Both the position numbers and the translations under genes were made by a program. Shown here piece by piece: positions 20,358 through 28,957 of a stretch of DNA of 64,000 bases. The notes below the pieces were generated by a model. It was not told where the DNA came from. It made no database searches and saw nothing but the letters and a program-made list of their open reading frames with translations. Position 1 is the first letter of the stretch, and the number at the start of each line of letters is the position of its first letter. Source of the DNA: Mycobacteriales bacterium (GTDB lineage Bacteria; Actinomycetota; Actinomycetes; Mycobacteriales; CADCTP01). Location: positions 84,094 to 148,093 of the forward strand of contig DASYKU010000124.1 of NCBI GenBank assembly GCA_035995165.1, written 5' to 3'.

Positions 20358-21280
20358 CCCGCGTCGCCGCCATCGACTGCGGCACCAACTCGATCCGGTT
20401 GCTCATCGCCGACCACGACGAGGCCGCCGGGACGATGACCGACGTGCTCCGGCGGACCGAGCTGGTCCGGCTCGGGCAGGGCGTCGACCGCACCGGCCGG
20501 CTCGCCCCGGAGGCGATCGAGCGGACCCGGGTCGCGCTGGCCGGGTACGCCGCCGACTGCGAGCGGGAGCAGGTCGAGCGGATCCGGATGGTCGCCACGA
20601 GCGCGACCCGGGACGCGGCCAACCGGGACGAGTTCCGGGCCATGGTGCTGGCGACCCTCGGCGCCGAGCCGGAGGTCGTGTCCGGGCACGAGGAGGCCGA
20701 GCTGGCCTTCGTCGGCGCGGTCCGGGAGCTGACCGACAGCACCTCGCCCAGACTCGTGGCTGACATCGGCGGCGGGTCGACCGAGCTCGTGCTCGGGGAG
20801 CGGCACGTCGAGGCCGCGTACAGCATGGACATCGGCTCGGTACGGCTGACCGAGCGGCACCTGCACGACGACCCGCCCACGCCCGGGCAGATCGCCGCGG
20901 CCGAGGCCGACCTGCGGGTGGCGCTGGCCGACGCCCGCCGGGACGTCCCGATCGAGCGGGCCCGCAGCTTCGTCGGGGTGTCCGGGACGGTGACGACGGT
21001 CGCGGCGCTCGCGCTCGGCCTGGACCGGTACGACCCCGCCCGCACCCACCACAGCCGGATCGCCGCCGCCGACGTATCCGCCGTCGCCGACTGGCTGCTG
21101 CGGGCGTCGAAGGCGGAGCGGGCCGCGAAGGCCGTGATCCAGCCCGGCCGGGTCGACGTGATCGCGGCCGGCGCGATGATCCTGCGCGTCCTGACCGAAG
21201 AGCTGGACGCCGCCGAGGTCATCGTCAGCGAGCAGGACATCCTCGACGGCATCGCCTGGTCGATCGCGGAGAAGGGCTGA
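20354..21280 (+). CDS. Exopolyphosphatase / guanosine pentaphosphate phosphatase family
   Basis: A 308-residue ASKHA-fold protein. Phosphate-binding loops are AAIDCGTNSIRLLI, VADIGGGSTELVLG and FVGVSGTVTTVAALALG. The catalytic-site region SGHEEAELAF contains the conserved glutamates. These enzymes hydrolyse polyphosphate or pppGpp. The short, single-module form is typical of actinobacterial Ppx1/Ppx2, where the preferred substrate varies, so no specific symbol is given. The ATG at 20354 overlaps the DUF501 stop. Confidence 0.92.
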   Translation: MTRVAAIDCGTNSIRLLIADHDEAAGTMTDVLRRTELVRLGQGVDRTGRLAPEAIERTRVALAGYAADCEREQVERIRMVATSATRDAANRDEFRAMVLATLGAEPEVVSGHEEAELAFVGAVRELTDSTSPRLVADIGGGSTELVLGERHVEAAYSMDIGSVRLTERHLHDDPPTPGQIAAAEADLRVALADARRDVPIERARSFVGVSGTVTTVAALALGLDRYDPARTHHSRIAAADVSAVADWLLRASKAERAAKAVIQPGRVDVIAAGAMILRVLTEELDAAEVIVSEQDILDGIAWSIAEKG

Positions 21281-21281
21281 G

Positions 21282-22346
21282 ATGTACGCGGAACGCCACC
21301 GGCGGCTGAGCCGGTTCCTCGACGAGCACGAGCTGGACGCCCTGGTGCTACGCCGGCCGGCCAACGTCGCCTGGGCCGGTGAGGGAGCGCGGACCCACAT
21401 CGACATGAGCGGTGAGCTCGGCGTGGCGTCGCTGGTCGTCACCAGGGAAGGCACCCGGGTCGTCACCTCCCGGATCGAGGCCGAGCGGCTCGCGGCCGAG
21501 GAACTGACCGACCCGGCCTACGAGTGGACCGTCCTGGACTGGATCGAGGACGCGACCGATCACCTGCCGGCCGGTGAGCGGGTCGGGGTCGACGGGCTGC
21601 TGCCGGGACGGCGGGACGTCACCGCCGAACTGGAGGTCGCGCGGCGCTCGCTGCTGCCCCAGGAGGTCGCGCTCTACCGCGCGCTGGGCCGGGACTCGGC
21701 CGAAGCGCTGACCGCGGCCGTGACCGGCTGCGGTCCGGGCGACAGCGAGTTCGAGTGGGCGGCGCGGGCGGCAGCGGAGGTCACCGCCCGTGGCGCCGAT
21801 CCGCTGGTGCTGCTCGTCGCCGGCGCCGACCGGATCGCCCGGTACCGGCACCCGCTGCCCACCGCGGCGCCGGCCGGCGATCTCGTGATGGTCGTCGTCT
21901 GCGCCCGCCGGCACGGGTTGTGGGCGAACCTCACCCGGTTCGTCGCGCACCGCCCACTCACCGCGGACGAGACCGACGCCCAGGAGCGATTGCTCCGGGT
22001 CGAGGCCACGTTCCTCGACGCCACCCGGCCGGGCCAGCTGGTGCGGGACACGTTCGCCGCCGGGACCGCGGCGTACGGGGAGCACGGGTTCGACGCCGAG
22101 GAATGGCGCAAGCATCATCAGGGCGGGCCGACCGGCTACCTCAGCCGGGACCACCTGGCCACGCCGGCCTGCACGGAGGCGGTCGATGACGCGCAGGCGT
22201 TCGCCTGGAACCCGAGCGTGCCGGGGCTCAAGGTCGAGGACACGGTCCTGGCCACCGCGGCCGGGCCGGAGGTGCTCACGCTCGACCCGGCCTGGCCGCT
22301 GCAGGAGGTGGACGGCCGACCACGCCCCCTCGTCCTCATCCGCTGA
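21282..22346 (+). CDS. M24 (creatinase-fold) protein lacking the usual metal ligands
   Basis: A 354-residue protein with the two-part architecture of M24 peptidases: an N-terminal creatinase-like domain (FLDEHELDALVLRRPANVAWAGEG), then the pita-bread region. The sites normally carrying the metal-binding aspartates read VVCARRHGLWANLTR with no Asp. The later His/Glu stretch is partly kept (KHHQGGPTGYLSRD, GLKVEDTVL). Metallopeptidase activity is therefore doubtful. It starts 1 base after the Ppx/GppA stop and probably belongs to the same operon. Confidence 0.78.
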   Translation: MYAERHRRLSRFLDEHELDALVLRRPANVAWAGEGARTHIDMSGELGVASLVVTREGTRVVTSRIEAERLAAEELTDPAYEWTVLDWIEDATDHLPAGERVGVDGLLPGRRDVTAELEVARRSLLPQEVALYRALGRDSAEALTAAVTGCGPGDSEFEWAARAAAEVTARGADPLVLLVAGADRIARYRHPLPTAAPAGDLVMVVVCARRHGLWANLTRFVAHRPLTADETDAQERLLRVEATFLDATRPGQLVRDTFAAGTAAYGEHGFDAEEWRKHHQGGPTGYLSRDHLATPACTEAVDDAQAFAWNPSVPGLKVEDTVLATAAGPEVLTLDPAWPLQEVDGRPRPLVLIR

Positions 22347-22425
22347 TCAAGGCGGACCGGAGGCCGGGGACGGCGCCGCCCGCAGGTCCCGGGAGAGGGG
22401 CGGCGGGCGGCGACGGGTGTGCGGA

Positions 22426-22722
22426 TCAGGTGGCGTCGGCGTCCTCGACGCCCGGCGGCAGCTTGCCGGTCAGCGACTTCCAGGTCGCCGCCGCGCCGCG
22501 GGCCGCGACGAGTCGGGCCGCCGCGACGGCGACGCCGGACACGGCCGCCCACATCAGCGCCTCGGACCACTCGGTCCCGGGCGCGGCCGGATTCTTGGGT
22601 GGCTCGTCGTGCTTCGCCTTCTTCCAGCCCGCTTCCAGCGCCTTGCGTACGGCGATGCCGGTCGGCACCGCGAACGCCAACGCGACGATCTTCCAGCCGA
22701 TCTTGCCGGCCGCTCCAGCCAC
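22426..22722 (-). CDS. DUF4235 small membrane protein
   Basis: A 98-residue protein matching the DUF4235 layout. An N-terminal helix with GKIGWKIVALAFAVP is followed by a basic loop (KALEAGWKKAKHDEPPKNP) and a second helix (ALMWAAVSGVAVAAARLVAARG). A WKSLTGKLPPG ending completes it. The family is restricted largely to actinobacteria and is uncharacterised. A GTG start with an upstream ggaggagg ribosome-binding site supports the call. Confidence 0.88.
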   Translation of the reverse strand: MAGAAGKIGWKIVALAFAVPTGIAVRKALEAGWKKAKHDEPPKNPAAPGTEWSEALMWAAVSGVAVAAARLVAARGAAATWKSLTGKLPPGVEDADAT

Positions 22723-22958
22723 AGGTCGTCCTCCTCCAACGCGGTGTTCTCCGGCGACTACCCGGCCTGACCTCGGGCGACACCTGCCCCGCGGCCAGAG
22801 AAGTACACCAGTAAGCGCCGGGGCCAGCAGCGGTAGGCGTCGAGGACGTAGCTGGTGAGCAGTTCGAGCGCAAGAAGGGCTGATCCGCCGGATCGATCAC
22901 GCCGCAGGCCGACTCGGCCGGGCCGGCGGAGGACACGGCGCCCGGCTCGCGGGGAGGG

Positions 22959-22964
22959 CAGGCT
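22959..22964 (+). promoter_or_regulatory. -10 hexamer CAGGCT, leaderless start
   Basis: The hexamer ends 6 nt before the ATG at 22971, with no ribosome-binding site. The sequence is less canonical than the TAnnnT examples. Confidence 0.35.
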
Positions 22965-22970
22965 GGTGGG

Positions 22971-23471
22971 ATGGGCGTGATCGTGATGACCGGACTGCCC
23001 GGCACGGGGAAATCGACGCTGGCCGAGGGCGTCGCCCGGGCGATCGGCGCGCCCGCGTTCGCCGGCGACTGGCTGCTCGGCGCGCTCGCGCCGCTCGGCG
23101 TGCTCGACCACGCCGACCGGCCGACCCAGCTCGCCGTCTACTTCGGACTGCTCGACAGCCTGGTCACCCGCCAGGTCCTGCTCGGCCAGGACGCTGTCGT
23201 CGACGCGGTGCTGGACGACGACGTCGCAGCACGGTGGCGGCGGAAGGCGCAGCTCGTCGTGGTCCAGTGCGTCTGCAGCGACGTAGCCGTCCACCGCAGC
23301 CGGATCGAGGGGCGGGTCCGCGGCATCCCGGGCTGGCACGAGGTCGGCTGGGACCACGTCGAACGGATGCGGCGGGAGTTCCGTCCGGTCACCGACCCGG
23401 AGCTCACACTCGACGCGGTCGACCCGGCCGAGGACAACCTGCGCCGGGTCCTCGACCTGGTCAGAAGCTGA
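22971..23471 (+). CDS. Small P-loop kinase / AAA-type ATP-binding protein
   Basis: A 166-residue protein of the zeta-toxin/gluconate-kinase-like P-loop class. Walker A TGLPGTGKSTLAEGVARAIG is at residues 6-25 and a possible base AVVDAVLDDDVAARWRRKA is mid-protein. An Arg-rich lid (HRSRIEGRVRGIPGWHEVGWDHVERMRREF) follows. It probably phosphorylates a small molecule; the substrate is unknown. Its 3' end overlaps the convergent isochorismatase gene by 11 bases. Confidence 0.78.
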   Translation: MGVIVMTGLPGTGKSTLAEGVARAIGAPAFAGDWLLGALAPLGVLDHADRPTQLAVYFGLLDSLVTRQVLLGQDAVVDAVLDDDVAARWRRKAQLVVVQCVCSDVAVHRSRIEGRVRGIPGWHEVGWDHVERMRREFRPVTDPELTLDAVDPAEDNLRRVLDLVRS

Positions 23472-23973
23472 CGTCGGCGGTCGACGGGACCAGGGAGGGC
23501 TCGTCGCCGAGGGCGTGCTCGGCGACCCGGGCGACGACGGCGGCGGGGATGTCCTCCAGGTCGTACGTGCCGTGCCCGTCGTGCGGGAGCACGACCTCGT
23601 AGCCGCGGGCGAGCGCCGCCCGGGTCGTCGCGCTCACGCACATCTCCGAGAGCACGCCGCAGACCATGACCCGGCGGACCTGCCGTTCGGCCAGCAGCGC
23701 GGCCAGCGGGGTGCCGTCGAAGCCGTCGTCGGTCCGCTTGCGCACCACCACTCCGCCGGGCACGGCCAGTTCCCAACCGGCGGTGAAGGGTTCGTCGACC
23801 GCCCCGGGCGGCCCGTCGTTCTGCAGCTGCACGACCAGCGCGCCGGCCTCGGTGGCCCTCGAGACCAGCGACGCCACCCGCGCGGCCAGCGCGGCGCCGC
23901 CGACGACCGCGTCCGGACCGGAGACGAACGCCCGCTGCAGGTCGACGACGATCACGGCCTGGGTCGGAACCAC
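23461..23973 (-). CDS. Isochorismatase-family cysteine hydrolase
   Basis: A 170-residue protein. The catalytic triad of the family is visible: Asp in VIVVDLQRAF, Lys in VVVRKRTDDGF and Cys in VCGVLSEMCVSATTRAAL. The VSEMCV-type cis-peptide context is typical of nicotinamidase/N-carbamoyl hydrolases. The substrate cannot be deduced. The gene is divergent from the histidine-phosphatase gene 22 bases away, and its end overlaps the convergent kinase gene. Confidence 0.88.
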   Translation of the reverse strand: MVPTQAVIVVDLQRAFVSGPDAVVGGAALAARVASLVSRATEAGALVVQLQNDGPPGAVDEPFTAGWELAVPGGVVVRKRTDDGFDGTPLAALLAERQVRRVMVCGVLSEMCVSATTRAALARGYEVVLPHDGHGTYDLEDIPAAVVARVAEHALGDEPSLVPSTADVSF

Positions 23974-23983
23974 CCGATCAGAG

Positions 23984-23989
23984 TAGGTT
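23984..23989 (+). promoter_or_regulatory. -10 hexamer TAGGTT, leaderless start
   Basis: The hexamer ends 6 nt before the GTG at 23996 in the 22-base divergent gap, leaving no room for a 5' leader. Confidence 0.5.
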
Positions 23990-23995
23990 CCGCCC

Positions 23996-24565
23996 GTGCT
24001 CTACGTGGTACGTCACGCCGAACAGGCCGGTGAGGCCGAGGAGAGCGATCCCGGTCTCAGCACGGCCGGGCGGGAGCAGGCGCGCCGGCTCGCACTGCGG
24101 CTGCGCGCGACCACGCTGGAGACGATCCACCACTCGCCGGCCCGCCGGGCCGTCGAGACCGCCCGGCTGCTCGGCGAGCTGACCGGCGTACGGACCGAGG
24201 AGTCCGAGCTGGTCCGGGACCGCACCCCGCTGCCGGGTCCGGACGACGACAGCTACCCGCAGTGGTTCGCGGGCTGGTCGAGCGGGATCCCGGCCGCCGA
24301 GGGCGATCCCGGCGGCCGCGCCCTCGAGGCCACGGTCCGCTGCTTCGCGAACCGGCCCGGCGATCGGCTGATCGTGACGCACGCGTTCGTGGTGGGCTGG
24401 TTCGTCCGGCACGCGCTCGACGCCCCGTCCTCGGCCTGGCTGCGACTCGCGCCGGCGCACACCGGCCTGACCGTGATCGACTACCCGCCGGGCCGGCCGC
24501 CGCGGCTGGTCGCGGTCAACGACGTGGGCCATCTCCTCGGCCCGCCACCAGGATCGACACCCTGA
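23996..24565 (+). CDS. Histidine phosphatase family protein (phosphoglycerate mutase-like)
   Basis: A 189-residue protein. The catalytic RHAEQ is at residues 6-10, followed by LSTAGREQARRLALRL and SPARRAVETARLLGEL, with the second-half histidine in IVTHAFVVGWFVRHAL. This is the branch 1 histidine phosphatase core; it forms a phospho-histidine intermediate. The natural substrate is unknown. The last 50 bases overlap the convergent methyltransferase gene, a long but in-frame overlap in both directions. Confidence 0.88.
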   Translation: MLYVVRHAEQAGEAEESDPGLSTAGREQARRLALRLRATTLETIHHSPARRAVETARLLGELTGVRTEESELVRDRTPLPGPDDDSYPQWFAGWSSGIPAAEGDPGGRALEATVRCFANRPGDRLIVTHAFVVGWFVRHALDAPSSAWLRLAPAHTGLTVIDYPPGRPPRLVAVNDVGHLLGPPPGSTP

Positions 24566-25298
24566 CGTCCTCCGCGAACGGACCCGGCCCGAGCGCGGCC
24601 CGCAGCCCGTCCTCGAAGGAGGACGACGACGAGGGCAGCTGCGCGGGCGAGAGCGCCGAGCAGACGTTGCCGGCGATCCGCCCGAGCGAGTGGCTCTCGG
24701 TGTAGTCGTAGGAGACCTCGACCGCGGCCGGGAAGCCCGCGGCGGCGAGCTCGGCGCGGAAGCCGGCCCGGCTGGCGGCGTCCGTACCGCAGGACGAGCT
24801 CACCGGCGCTCCCAGCCACTCCTCCAGGTACGCCCGCAGCGCCCGCGACCAGTCCAGCTCCCGCAGCCAGAGCGGGCTTCCGTTCGCGATGATCGCGATC
24901 CGGCCACGCGGGCTCATCGAGGTCGCGAGCGAGCGGAACAGCAGCGGCCGGTCGAGCAGATGGATCGCCTGCGCGATCGTGACCGCGTCCAGTCCGGCCA
25001 GCAGCGGCAGCCGGGCCACGTCGGCGTCGCCCGCGAGCAGCCAGGCGGCGGGAGCGTCAGGGGAACCGGACCGGGCCAGCGCCAGCATGTCCGCCGACGG
25101 ATCGGCGCCGACGACCCGGGAGAAGTGCCGGGCCAGCGGGACGGTCAGCTGTCCGGTGCCGCACCCGAGGTCGAGCACGGAGGCGGACCGGGGCAGGCCG
25201 AGCGTCTTGACCAGCAGGTCGACGACGGGCTCCGGATACCCGCGCCGATGGGCCGCGTACGCCGTCGCCACCGCCCCGGAGAACGTCACGTCACGCAC
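24516..25298 (-). CDS. SAM-dependent methyltransferase
   Basis: A 260-residue protein. The opening DVTFSGAVATAYAAHRRGYPEPVVDLL and motif I SVLDLGCGTGQLTVPLARHF match the Methyltransf_11/UbiE-like group. VVGADPSADMLALAR is the acidic loop, and ITIAQ-type VTIAQAIHLLDRP is motif IV. The target is unknown. GTG 25298 is chosen because it starts right at the conserved opening; an in-frame ATG at 25346 would add 16 poorly conserved residues. Confidence 0.85.
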   Translation of the reverse strand: MRDVTFSGAVATAYAAHRRGYPEPVVDLLVKTLGLPRSASVLDLGCGTGQLTVPLARHFSRVVGADPSADMLALARSGSPDAPAAWLLAGDADVARLPLLAGLDAVTIAQAIHLLDRPLLFRSLATSMSPRGRIAIIANGSPLWLRELDWSRALRAYLEEWLGAPVSSSCGTDAASRAGFRAELAAAGFPAAVEVSYDYTESHSLGRIAGNVCSALSPAQLPSSSSSFEDGLRAALGPGPFAEDVRVSILVAGRGDGPRR

Positions 25299-25417
25299 GC
25301 TGCCAGCCGGTGAAGGACCGGGACAGGGCTTCCGCTCAGAGCACACACCCGTGGTTTGACCGATGCGCGCGCGTCCGTGGAAGCAGGACGGTGGGGGTTC
25401 CCGCCGAAGGAGCCCTC

Positions 25418-26104
25418 ATGCGCCGAGTCCTCGCCGGCCTGCTGGCCACCGCCGCTGCGACGCTCGCCCTCGCGGCCGCCCCGGCCGCCCCGGCCCAGGC
25501 CGCGACCGCCCACCCCCCGGTGATCTTCGTCCACGGCTTCGCCGGCGACGCCAGCAACTGGGTCGCCGCGATCGCCGCGTTCAGGCTGGCCGGCTACACC
25601 AGCTCCGAGCTCTACACGTACGACTACAACTGGGCCGGCGACAACAAGGTCAGCGCCCGCGGCCTGGGCACGATGGTCGACCAGGTCCGGGCCCGCACCG
25701 GCGCGGCCCAGGTCGACATCGTCAACCACTCGATGGGCGGCCTGGTCACCGGCTGGTACGTCAACGAGCTCGGCGGCCAGCCCAAGGTCCGGCACGTCGC
25801 CTCGATCGCCGGGGCCAACCACGGCACCACGTCCGCGTTCGCCTGCATCGCGCTGGTCAGCTGCCAGGAGATGGCGCCGGGCTCGTCGTTCATCACGCAG
25901 TACACGGCCGGCGACGAGACGCCCGGCAACACCCGCTACGCGACCTGGTACTCGCCCTGCGACGGCGTGATCATCCCGTACACGAGCACGCCGCTGGCCG
26001 GGGCGAGCAACCACTTCGTGCTCTGCCAGAACCACCTCGGGTTCCTGGTCGACCCGTTCGTGCTCACCGCGGTGATCCAGTTTCTTGGTCGTTCCGCCGG
26101 TTAG
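25418..26104 (+). CDS. Secreted lipase/esterase, alpha/beta hydrolase
   Basis: A 228-residue exported enzyme. A Sec signal peptide (MRRVLAGLLATAAATLALA...AQA) leads into the oxyanion region PPVIFVHGFAGDASNW. The nucleophile is in NHSMGG (variant of GxSxG), the acid in SPCDGVIIPYTS and the His in SNHFVLCQNHLG. The small lid-less fold and length resemble Bacillus LipA-type and Streptomyces class 2 lipases, acting on extracellular acyl esters. Two Cys pairs could form disulfides. ATG 25418 has a gaaggag ribosome-binding site. Its stop overlaps that of the convergent LuxR gene. Confidence 0.9.
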   Translation: MRRVLAGLLATAAATLALAAAPAAPAQAATAHPPVIFVHGFAGDASNWVAAIAAFRLAGYTSSELYTYDYNWAGDNKVSARGLGTMVDQVRARTGAAQVDIVNHSMGGLVTGWYVNELGGQPKVRHVASIAGANHGTTSAFACIALVSCQEMAPGSSFITQYTAGDETPGNTRYATWYSPCDGVIIPYTSTPLAGASNHFVLCQNHLGFLVDPFVLTAVIQFLGRSAG

Positions 26105-26871
26105 CCGGCACCGGCAGTTCCTGCAGAACTGACCAGCGGTCCGGCCGAGCCCACCAGCAGCCCGGTCAGCTCGACCCGGGAGCGGACGCCGAGCCGGGCG
26201 AAGATGTGCCGCAGGTGGTGCTCGACCGTACGGGGGCTGAGCACCAGCTGCGCGGCGACCTCCCGGTTGGTGGCGCCGGCGACGACCAGCCGGGCGACCT
26301 GCCACTGCTGCGGGGTCAGCCGCGGCACGGCGACCGGCGGCCCGGCCAGCGGGACTGCCGGGATCCCGTCCCAGGGGCCGAGCGACGAGGCGACCAGCAG
26401 CGCGACCCGGCTGCCGGCCAGGCGCCGGCCGGCGAAGCCGAGCGCATCCACCGAGAGCGGGTCCAGCAGCTCGGCCGCCTCGACCCGGCAGAGCACCGGC
26501 CGGTCCCGGGCCGCGGCGGCGAGCAGGTCGAGTACGGCGGTCCCGAGCACCAGCTCGTCGACCCGCCCGGCCCGGTGGCCGAGCACCCGCAGCAACGCCG
26601 CCGCCTGCGGCCCGGGCAGCCCGCCGACCAGCGGCGTGAGCGGGCGCAGCAGCCGGTGCAGGGCGGCGCCGCGCAGCCGGGACTCGGCCCGCACGCCGGT
26701 GGTGTGCAGGTCCAGCACGCCGGCCGGGCGGGCCCGGCGCAACAACGCGGCCCGGGCCGCGGCGGACCCGCCGTACACGACCAGCGCCCCGCCCCCGCCC
26801 GCCAGCAACGCCCCGACCGCAGCCCCGGCGTGAGCCGAACCGGTGCCGGGAGCCGAGCCGACCGCGGTCAT
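26101..26871 (-). CDS. LuxR-family regulator, shortened LAL-type
   Basis: A 256-residue protein. The C-terminal LuxR helix-turn-helix is clear: LTPQQWQVARLVVAGATNREVAAQLVLSPRTVEHHLRHIFARLGVRSRVEL. The N-terminal about 170 residues are Ala/Gly/Leu-rich and resemble a reduced piece of the ATP-binding region of large LuxR (LAL) regulators. No intact Walker A was seen, so it may be a truncated derivative. Its target is unknown; the convergent secreted lipase gene is only positionally linked. ATG 26871 is used. Confidence 0.85.
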   Translation of the reverse strand: MTAVGSAPGTGSAHAGAAVGALLAGGGGALVVYGGSAAARAALLRRARPAGVLDLHTTGVRAESRLRGAALHRLLRPLTPLVGGLPGPQAAALLRVLGHRAGRVDELVLGTAVLDLLAAAARDRPVLCRVEAAELLDPLSVDALGFAGRRLAGSRVALLVASSLGPWDGIPAVPLAGPPVAVPRLTPQQWQVARLVVAGATNREVAAQLVLSPRTVEHHLRHIFARLGVRSRVELTGLLVGSAGPLVSSAGTAGAG

Positions 26872-26929
26872 GTCGTCATGGTGAGTGAGAGTTACCGACG
26901 GGTAAAGTCCCCGGACCGGCGACGTGGGC

Positions 26930-26935
26930 CAGGAT
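26930..26935 (+). promoter_or_regulatory. -10 hexamer CAGGAT, leaderless start
   Basis: The hexamer ends 6 nt before the GTG at 26942, which supports that start over the in-frame GTG at 26924. Confidence 0.45.
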
Positions 26936-26941
26936 GGTCCG

Positions 26942-27754
26942 GTGCAGAACCCAGCCTCCGTCCCGCCCGGTACGGGCTGGCCCGGCGACCTCGCCACCCC
27001 GGACACCCCGGTCGCCCGGAGCCCGGCCGACGTCGCCCGGCTGACCCGGGTGTCCACAGTGGACGAGCTGGACGCGCGGGTGTCGGTCTGCCGGGCCTGC
27101 CCGCGGCTGGTCGCCTGGCGGGAGGAGGTCGCGGTCACCCGCCGGGCCGCCTTCGCCGCCGAGCCGTACTGGGGCCGGCCGGCGCCCGGTTTCGGGCCGG
27201 CGACCGCTCGCATCGGCGTACTGGGCCTGGCGCCGGCCGCGCACGGCGCCAACCGCACCGGCCGTGTCTTCACCGGCGACCGCAGCGGCGACTGGCTCTA
27301 CGCCGGGCTCCACCGGGCCGGGCTGGCCAACCAGCCGACCTCGGTGCACGCCGGGGACGGCCTGGAACTGACCGACACCCGGATCTTCGCCGCGGTCCGG
27401 TGTGCGCCGCCGGCGAACAAGCCGACCCCGGCCGAGCGGGACGCCTGCCGGCCCTGGCTGGCCCGGGAGCTGCAACTGCTGACCGCGCTGCAGGTGATCG
27501 TGGTGCTCGGCGCGTTCGGCTGGCAGTCGCTGTGGCCTGCGCTCAAGCAGGCCGGGCTGGCCGACGTCCCATCACCGCGCCCGGCCTTCGCGCACGGGGC
27601 CGAGGTCGTCGTCGGCGGGATCACCGTGCTGGGCTGCTACCACGTCTCCCAGCAGAACACGTTCACCGGCAAGCTGACCGAGCCGATGCTCGACGCCGTC
27701 CTCGACCGCGCCCGAATCGTGACGGAACCCCGTGGGGCGGCTGTGGGACGCTGA
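26942..27754 (+). CDS. Family 5 (UdgB-type) uracil-DNA glycosylase
   Basis: A 270-residue protein. Four cysteines suited to a 4Fe-4S cluster are present: VCRACPRL near the N-terminus, and [18 protein letters not shown] after mid-protein. The active-site motif I region is [21 protein letters not shown] (GLAPA-type), and the later motif [16 protein letters not shown] provides the catalytic-pocket His. UdgB removes uracil and other deaminated bases from DNA. The GLAPA motif lacks the polar residue of family 4 enzymes, as expected for family 5. Confidence 0.9.
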   Translation: MQNPASVPPGTGWPGDLATPDTPVARSPADVARLTRVSTVDELDARVSVCRACPRLVAWREEVAVTRRAAFAAEPYWGRPAPGFGPATARIGVLGLAPAAHGANRTGRVFTGDRSGDWLYAGLHRAGLANQPTSVHAGDGLELTDTRIFAAVRCAPPANKPTPAERDACRPWLARELQLLTALQVIVVLGAFGWQSLWPALKQAGLADVPSPRPAFAHGAEVVVGGITVLGCYHVSQQNTFTGKLTEPMLDAVLDRARIVTEPRGAAVGR

Positions 27755-27758
27755 GGCG

Positions 27759-28481
27759 ATGCGGGGAACCCAGCAGACGGCTCGGCTGGTCGCGGTCGCG
27801 ATCGTCGTGCTGGGCGCGCTGGGCCTGGTCACGCTGGCCGCCCGCAGCGACCGGACGCCGGCGCTGGCCAAGCGCCCGGCTGTCGAGGCGACGACGGTGC
27901 TGCTGCCACCGGTCGCGACCCGGACCCAGGTCGAGGACGGCGGATCCCCCAACCCCGGTGGGGCGGCGAGCGAGCCGACCCACGTGCCCAGCTGGCAGGT
28001 CTGGCTCGCGGCCGCGCTGTTCGTCGCGCCGCTGGTGATGGGGCTGATCTGGGGGCCGGCGATGCTCTGGATCCCGGGCGGCCTGTTGCCCTGGCTGCGG
28101 CGCGAGCGGGCCGAGGACGAGCCGCCCGAGGTCGACGACGAGGTCGAGGCGACCGCGCTGACGGCGGCGGTCGAGCGCGGTCTCGTCGAGCTGGACCAGG
28201 GTGGGCCGGGGGAGGGCGTGATCGCCAGCTGGGTGCTGCTGGAGCGGGCCGCGGCCGACGCCGGCACCCACCGCGCCGCCCCGGACACCCCCTCGGAGCT
28301 GGCCGGCCGGCTGATCGACCGGCACGGCGTCTCGTCCGGGCCGCTGCTGCGGCTGGCCGAGCTCTACCGCGAGGCCCGCTTCTCCCGGCACCAGCTGCCC
28401 GAGTCGGCCCGGACCGAGGCCCGGGAGGCGCTGGAGCGGCTGCGCGGCGAGCTGGAGGCCAACCCGGTGGGCCGCCGGTGA
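27759..28481 (+). CDS. DUF4129 membrane protein
   Basis: A 240-residue protein. One N-terminal helix and a second near residue 85 (VWLAAALFVAPLVMGLIWG) bracket a short external segment. The cytosolic C-terminal domain VIASWVLLERAAADAG...DTPSELAGRLI...LLRLAELYREARFSRHQL is the DUF4129 signature. In actinobacteria DUF4129 proteins sit with MoxR and DUF58 genes, as here. The module is thought to assemble or mature an envelope complex, but its target is unproven. The ATG at 27759 is just 4 bases after the UDG stop. Confidence 0.85.
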   Translation: MRGTQQTARLVAVAIVVLGALGLVTLAARSDRTPALAKRPAVEATTVLLPPVATRTQVEDGGSPNPGGAASEPTHVPSWQVWLAAALFVAPLVMGLIWGPAMLWIPGGLLPWLRRERAEDEPPEVDDEVEATALTAAVERGLVELDQGGPGEGVIASWVLLERAAADAGTHRAAPDTPSELAGRLIDRHGVSSGPLLRLAELYREARFSRHQLPESARTEAREALERLRGELEANPVGRR

Positions 28482-28957
28482 AGCTCAAGGAACCGCTCCT
28501 GGTGCTGGCCGCCGCGGCCGCGGCCGGCGTCCTGCTGGCCCTGATCGCGTACACGCTCGGCTACAAGGCCGAGCCCGACATCTGCATCGTGGTCGGGCTC
28601 GCGGTCGGGCTGACCTGGCGGCTGGCCCGCCTGGTCGTGCCGCCGCAGGAGCCGCCCCCGGAGCTGCGGCCGGACGGTCCGCCGGACGACGGACTGCTGC
28701 TGTTGACCTCGCTGGAGAGCCGGCTGTCCTGGGGCGCGGCCGACGCCGACCGGTTCCGGGAGCGGGTCCGGCCCGAGCTGGTGGCGTTGGCCACGGACCT
28801 GTTGCGTACCCGGCGCGGGGTGGACCCGCGCACCCACCCCGACCGAGCCCGTTCCATCCTGGGAGAACCGCTGTGGCAGTTGATGACAGGCCCGCCGGCG
28901 CGCAGTCCGAGCCGGGCCCAGCTCTCGCGAATGGTGGAGGCCCTCGAACGGATCTGA
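28478..28957 (+). CDS. Two-helix membrane protein of the MoxR/DUF58 module
   Basis: A 159-residue protein with two closely spaced N-terminal helices (LLVLAAAAAAGVLLALIAYTLG and CIVVGLAVGLTWRLARLVV). They are followed by a soluble domain of about 95 residues containing LESRLSWGAADADRFRERVRPEL and a C-terminal helix SRAQLSRMVEALERI. This layout is seen between DUF4129 and MoxR genes in actinobacterial operons, but no named family could be assigned. The start overlaps the DUF4129 stop (GTGA), and the 3' end overlaps the MoxR start by 85 bases. Confidence 0.75.
   Translation: MKLKEPLLVLAAAAAAGVLLALIAYTLGYKAEPDICIVVGLAVGLTWRLARLVVPPQEPPPELRPDGPPDDGLLLLTSLESRLSWGAADADRFRERVRPELVALATDLLRTRRGVDPRTHPDRARSILGEPLWQLMTGPPARSPSRAQLSRMVEALERI

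Noticed and set aside
22723..22970. A possible small gene or RNA between DUF4235 and the kinase gene
   Set aside because: No stable fold, motif or plausible start could be supported. It probably holds only the two divergent promoters.
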